A DNA stretch of 8,038 nt from Flavobacteriaceae bacterium (GTDB lineage: Bacteria; Bacteroidota; Bacteroidia; Flavobacteriales; Flavobacteriaceae), in contig DAOVTC010000042.1 of the NCBI GenBank assembly GCA_030633285.1, positions 1-8,038 on the forward strand, read 5' to 3'. Shown here one piece after another: positions 5,981 through 8,038 of this stretch (positions within the stretch are counted from its first letter, which is position 1; the number at the start of each line of letters is the position of its first letter). The notes below the pieces were generated by a model that saw nothing but the letters and a program-made list of their open reading frames with translations, searched no databases and was not told the DNA's origin. The position numbers were made by a program, and so were the translations under genes.

Positions 5981-7459
5981 TTAGTTGTCTTGTTCAAAAG
6001 CGGCAATCATTTTGTATTTGGATGCCAAATATTTTTTTACAATAAAATCCATTATTTTTTGGTGAAATAGAATTCCCAGTCCACCAAGTATAATTAGAGT
6101 GGCTATTCCAGCTTCAAAGCCAAAAAAATGATAAGGTATATAAAAGATCAAAACAGGAAATGCCAATAAAGGAAATCCAATAATCCACTGAACGGCACCT
6201 GTACCTTGATAATTAAAAGCAGCACGTTGACTCAGATCAATTCGTTTTCGGTTAAATGATCCTCCGTAAAGGAGCATATGAGAATTTACTCCAATATTAT
6301 AAACCATTGCTGCAAAATGGATAAGTAAAATTTTCCAACCAAAATAAACATACGGAATACTTAGTACGAAAAGTGCCACAGCACTTAGATTCATCAATAG
6401 ATATTTTGATTTTAAATACTCCTTATATTTGATGTTCTGACTCATTAATAATTTGTAATAAGCACTATCCCATGCAGGAATGAATTGTCCGAAGTTGATC
6501 ATAAAAATTCCGGTAATAAAAATACCAACGAATATCAACATTGGAATAGTTTCCTGATACTTTGGATTTGGATAAAAGATCAATCCATAAAACAGAGCAA
6601 GAACCATAATAAAAAGTGTTGATCTCGTACGTTTGTTACGCCATATCATTTTTAGATCCAATTGTAAGAATGGGGCAGTGTCACCAAATCTTCTGGTCCA
6701 GCCCAAATCGGTTGAAGAGGCAATCTGTGTTTTTGTTTTTAATGACGAATCAACATATAATTTTTTCTTTAAAGTGGAAAAATTCAAATAATATAATACA
6801 CCCAGAATGATCACTGGAATTATAATTAAAATTGGGTTTGAAGTGATGCTGTTCATTCCATTGGAAAGCAGGGAAGAAAACGATATCAGGTTAAAGTGAT
6901 TCAATGCAAATAAACCGGAAACAATTAAAATAATTGGAAAAAAGGATAATTCTGTTTCAGCTGATTTACTTTCAATAATAAAGTTTAAAAAATTAATTAT
7001 CAAGGTAAAAATAATCATGGTGAGCATCCAGGATATAACGGTATTGCTACTATACCCATTTGAAAGGAGTATGATACTAAAAGGAATTACAGCAAAAAGC
7101 GGTAAAAAATTAAAGAAAGAAATAACAGATTTGTCTAAAACATAATGTAAAATTTTACTGCGTTTTATAGGCAAAGTAAGTAATGGTTTTATGTTCATTA
7201 CAGGTAGTTTTTGCATAAAAAAGCGTAACATCATATCGCCCAAAAACCAATAAAATAAAAAACTGTTTACCATAATTAATGGGTCAGACTCAGGAAATTG
7301 TTTTTTGAGTATGGGATATAGTCCAAAGCCAAGACCTAAAAACATCAAGATGAAATAGAGGGCTAAAAACACCATTAAAATATTTAATGCAACGCTTTTT
7401 TGCCAGTAGGAGGAACGGAAAAACTGTTTCCATTCTAAATTTAAAAAATGGGATATCAT
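5981..7459 (-). CDS. DUF5687-family ABC-2-type permease, internally duplicated
   Basis: A 492-residue polytopic membrane protein with about a dozen hydrophobic segments and no signal peptide or catalytic motif. It resembles the Bacteroidota DUF5687 family, the membrane partner of a neighbouring ABC ATPase. Two halves are visible: each opens with a short amphipathic segment (FLNLEWKQFFR at 5-15; FLQLDLKMIWR at 264-274) followed by a long helix. Each later has an LL..(x)IK.. cytoplasmic segment leading to another helix pair (93 onward and 337 onward). A soluble linker lies around 228-262. This suggests two fused ABC-2 half-permeases, so one polypeptide may supply both membrane halves for an ATPase dimer. 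The ATG at 7459 is preceded by a good promoter candidate. The transported substrate is unknown. Confidence 0.85.
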   Translation of the reverse strand: MISHFLNLEWKQFFRSSYWQKSVALNILMVFLALYFILMFLGLGFGLYPILKKQFPESDPLIMVNSFLFYWFLGDMMLRFFMQKLPVMNIKPLLTLPIKRSKILHYVLDKSVISFFNFLPLFAVIPFSIILLSNGYSSNTVISWMLTMIIFTLIINFLNFIIESKSAETELSFFPIILIVSGLFALNHFNLISFSSLLSNGMNSITSNPILIIIPVIILGVLYYLNFSTLKKKLYVDSSLKTKTQIASSTDLGWTRRFGDTAPFLQLDLKMIWRNKRTRSTLFIMVLALFYGLIFYPNPKYQETIPMLIFVGIFITGIFMINFGQFIPAWDSAYYKLLMSQNIKYKEYLKSKYLLMNLSAVALFVLSIPYVYFGWKILLIHFAAMVYNIGVNSHMLLYGGSFNRKRIDLSQRAAFNYQGTGAVQWIIGFPLLAFPVLIFYIPYHFFGFEAGIATLIILGGLGILFHQKIMDFIVKKYLASKYKMIAAFEQDN

Positions 7460-7486
7460 TTGGGTTAGTTTGTATTATTAGAAGTG

Positions 7487-7517
7487 TAAATTTAGTATTT
7501 GTTACAAATAATACAAA
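7487..7517 (-). promoter_or_regulatory. Candidate promoter for the DUF5687-ABC exporter unit
   Basis: On the minus strand a perfect -33 element TTTG (7517 down to 7514) is followed by a 19-base spacer and TAAATTTA (7494 down to 7487), a seven-of-eight match to TAnnTTTG. Element quality and spacing both fit the Bacteroidota pattern. Transcription would start near 7480, giving a leader of about 20 bases before the ATG at 7459. It sits in the 70-base gap after purM, which makes the exporter pair a separate transcription unit. Confidence 0.6.
7496..7510. repeat. 15-bp palindrome inside the exporter promoter spacer (possible operator)
   Basis: TATTTGT - T - ACAAATA is a perfect 7-bp inverted repeat around one central base. 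It lies wholly between the -33 and -7 elements of the candidate exporter promoter, the position where a dimeric repressor or a MerR-type activator would bind. No regulator gene is adjacent. In AT-rich sequence such short palindromes also arise by chance, so the operator role is only a suggestion. Confidence 0.35.
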
Positions 7518-7529
7518 AGGTTAACAAAA

Positions 7530-8038
7530 TCAATAAATAAACCTACCAAACTCACTTGTAATAGTTAATTTTTTGGATTCGTTTTTTTCAACTCTACCCA
7601 CAATTTGAGCATCTACATTAAAAGATTTTGATATAGCAATTATATTTTCAGCTAATTCTTTTGGAACATAGATTTCCATTCTGTGCCCACAGTTAAAAAC
7701 CTGATACATTTCTCTCCAATCAGTATTTGATTGCTCCTGTATCATTTTAAACAAAGGAGGTACTACAAATAAGTTATCCTTAATAATATGAAGGTTATCT
7801 ACGAAATGTAAAATTTTAGTTTGTGCTCCACCGCTGCAGTGAACCATTCCATGAACATTTTTTCTGTGTTTTTTTAAGATTTTTTTAATGATGGGAGCAT
7901 AAGTTCTTGTTGGAGATAAAACCAGTTTCCCTGCATCAAGTGTAACATCTACAACAGCATCGGTCAGTTTTTTTGAGCCGGAATAGACCAGATTTTCAGG
8001 GACAGCAGGGTCAAAACTTTCAGGGTATTTTTTAGCCA
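7530..8038 (-). CDS. purM: Phosphoribosylformylglycinamidine cyclo-ligase (AIR synthase), C-terminal part
   Basis: PurM closes the imidazole ring of AIR from FGAM using ATP, the fifth step of de novo purine synthesis in the cytosol. The frame stays open from its TGA at 7530-7532 to the right edge, giving 168 residues; whole proteins are about 345-390, so the N-terminal ATP-binding half lies outside. Visible landmarks (numbered from the first full codon at 8036) are LSPTRTY (40-46), matching LAPTRIY of E. coli PurM; HCSGGAQTK (66-74), equivalent to the HITGGG loop; and EMYQVFNCGHRMEIY (109-123), matching MYRTFNCG. The variant GHRM and the overall wording are those of the Bacteroidota form. An internal ATG at 7847 is not the start, because the conserved family sequence continues upstream of it. 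No terminator is evident after the stop. Confidence 0.93.
   Translation of the reverse strand, partial: AKKYPESFDPAVPENLVYSGSKKLTDAVVDVTLDAGKLVLSPTRTYAPIIKKILKKHRKNVHGMVHCSGGAQTKILHFVDNLHIIKDNLFVVPPLFKMIQEQSNTDWREMYQVFNCGHRMEIYVPKELAENIIAISKSFNVDAQIVGRVEKNESKKLTITSEFGRFIY

Noticed and set aside
6616..6810. 64-codon open frame on the + strand
   Set aside because: It is antisense to the DUF5687 gene, with no recognisable domain, and the minus-strand gene is intact over the same span.
7530..7847. A stand-alone 105-residue gene starting at the ATG at 7847
   Set aside because: The same frame continues upstream without a stop to the window edge and carries conserved PurM sequence (LSPTRTY), so it is the C-terminal part of purM.

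Overview
The window looks like a piece of a low-GC Bacteroidota chromosome, most likely class Flavobacteriia. The evidence is the gene content (a PorW/SprE-type gliding and type IX secretion lipoprotein, a DUF5687 permease, a Bacteroidota-type AtpB with an exported N-terminal domain), the AT-rich gaps without clear Shine-Dalgarno sequences, and promoter matches to the Bacteroidota TTTG / TAnnTTTG pattern. All recognised genes lie on the minus strand, so transcription runs from high to low coordinates. No RNA gene, insertion sequence, CRISPR array or phage gene was seen, and no gene-free stretch reaches 300 bases.

In transcription order, the window opens with the C-terminal 168 codons of purM (AIR synthase, purine synthesis), which runs off the right edge. 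A 70-base gap holds a good promoter candidate with a short palindrome in its spacer. It drives a two-gene ABC exporter unit: a fused, internally duplicated DUF5687 membrane protein followed 33 bases later by its ATPase.

After a 123-base gap comes a long run of genes: a TPR lipoprotein of the SprE/PorW family (apparently starting at TTG), a bactofilin 11 bases later, and atpZ overlapping the bactofilin end by 32 bases. Next is a four-helix membrane protein (probably DUF6168) in the place where AtpI sits in other bacteria. A second promoter candidate precedes atpB, and then come atpB, atpE and the first 109 codons of atpF, which leave by the left edge. These are the F0 (membrane) genes of an H+-type F1F0 ATP synthase. 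A strong 16-bp hairpin sits between atpE and atpF.

The functional theme is energy and envelope: the proton-translocating F0 sector and its small assembly-type proteins lie directly downstream of a secretion/gliding lipoprotein and a cytoskeletal bactofilin. Most of the window is ordinary core genome. The points most worth a second look are the atpE-atpF hairpin, the DUF6168 protein in the AtpI slot, the non-ATG start and homopolymer runs at the sprE 5' end, the internal duplication of the DUF5687 permease, and the palindrome in its promoter. I found no convincing undescribed system.
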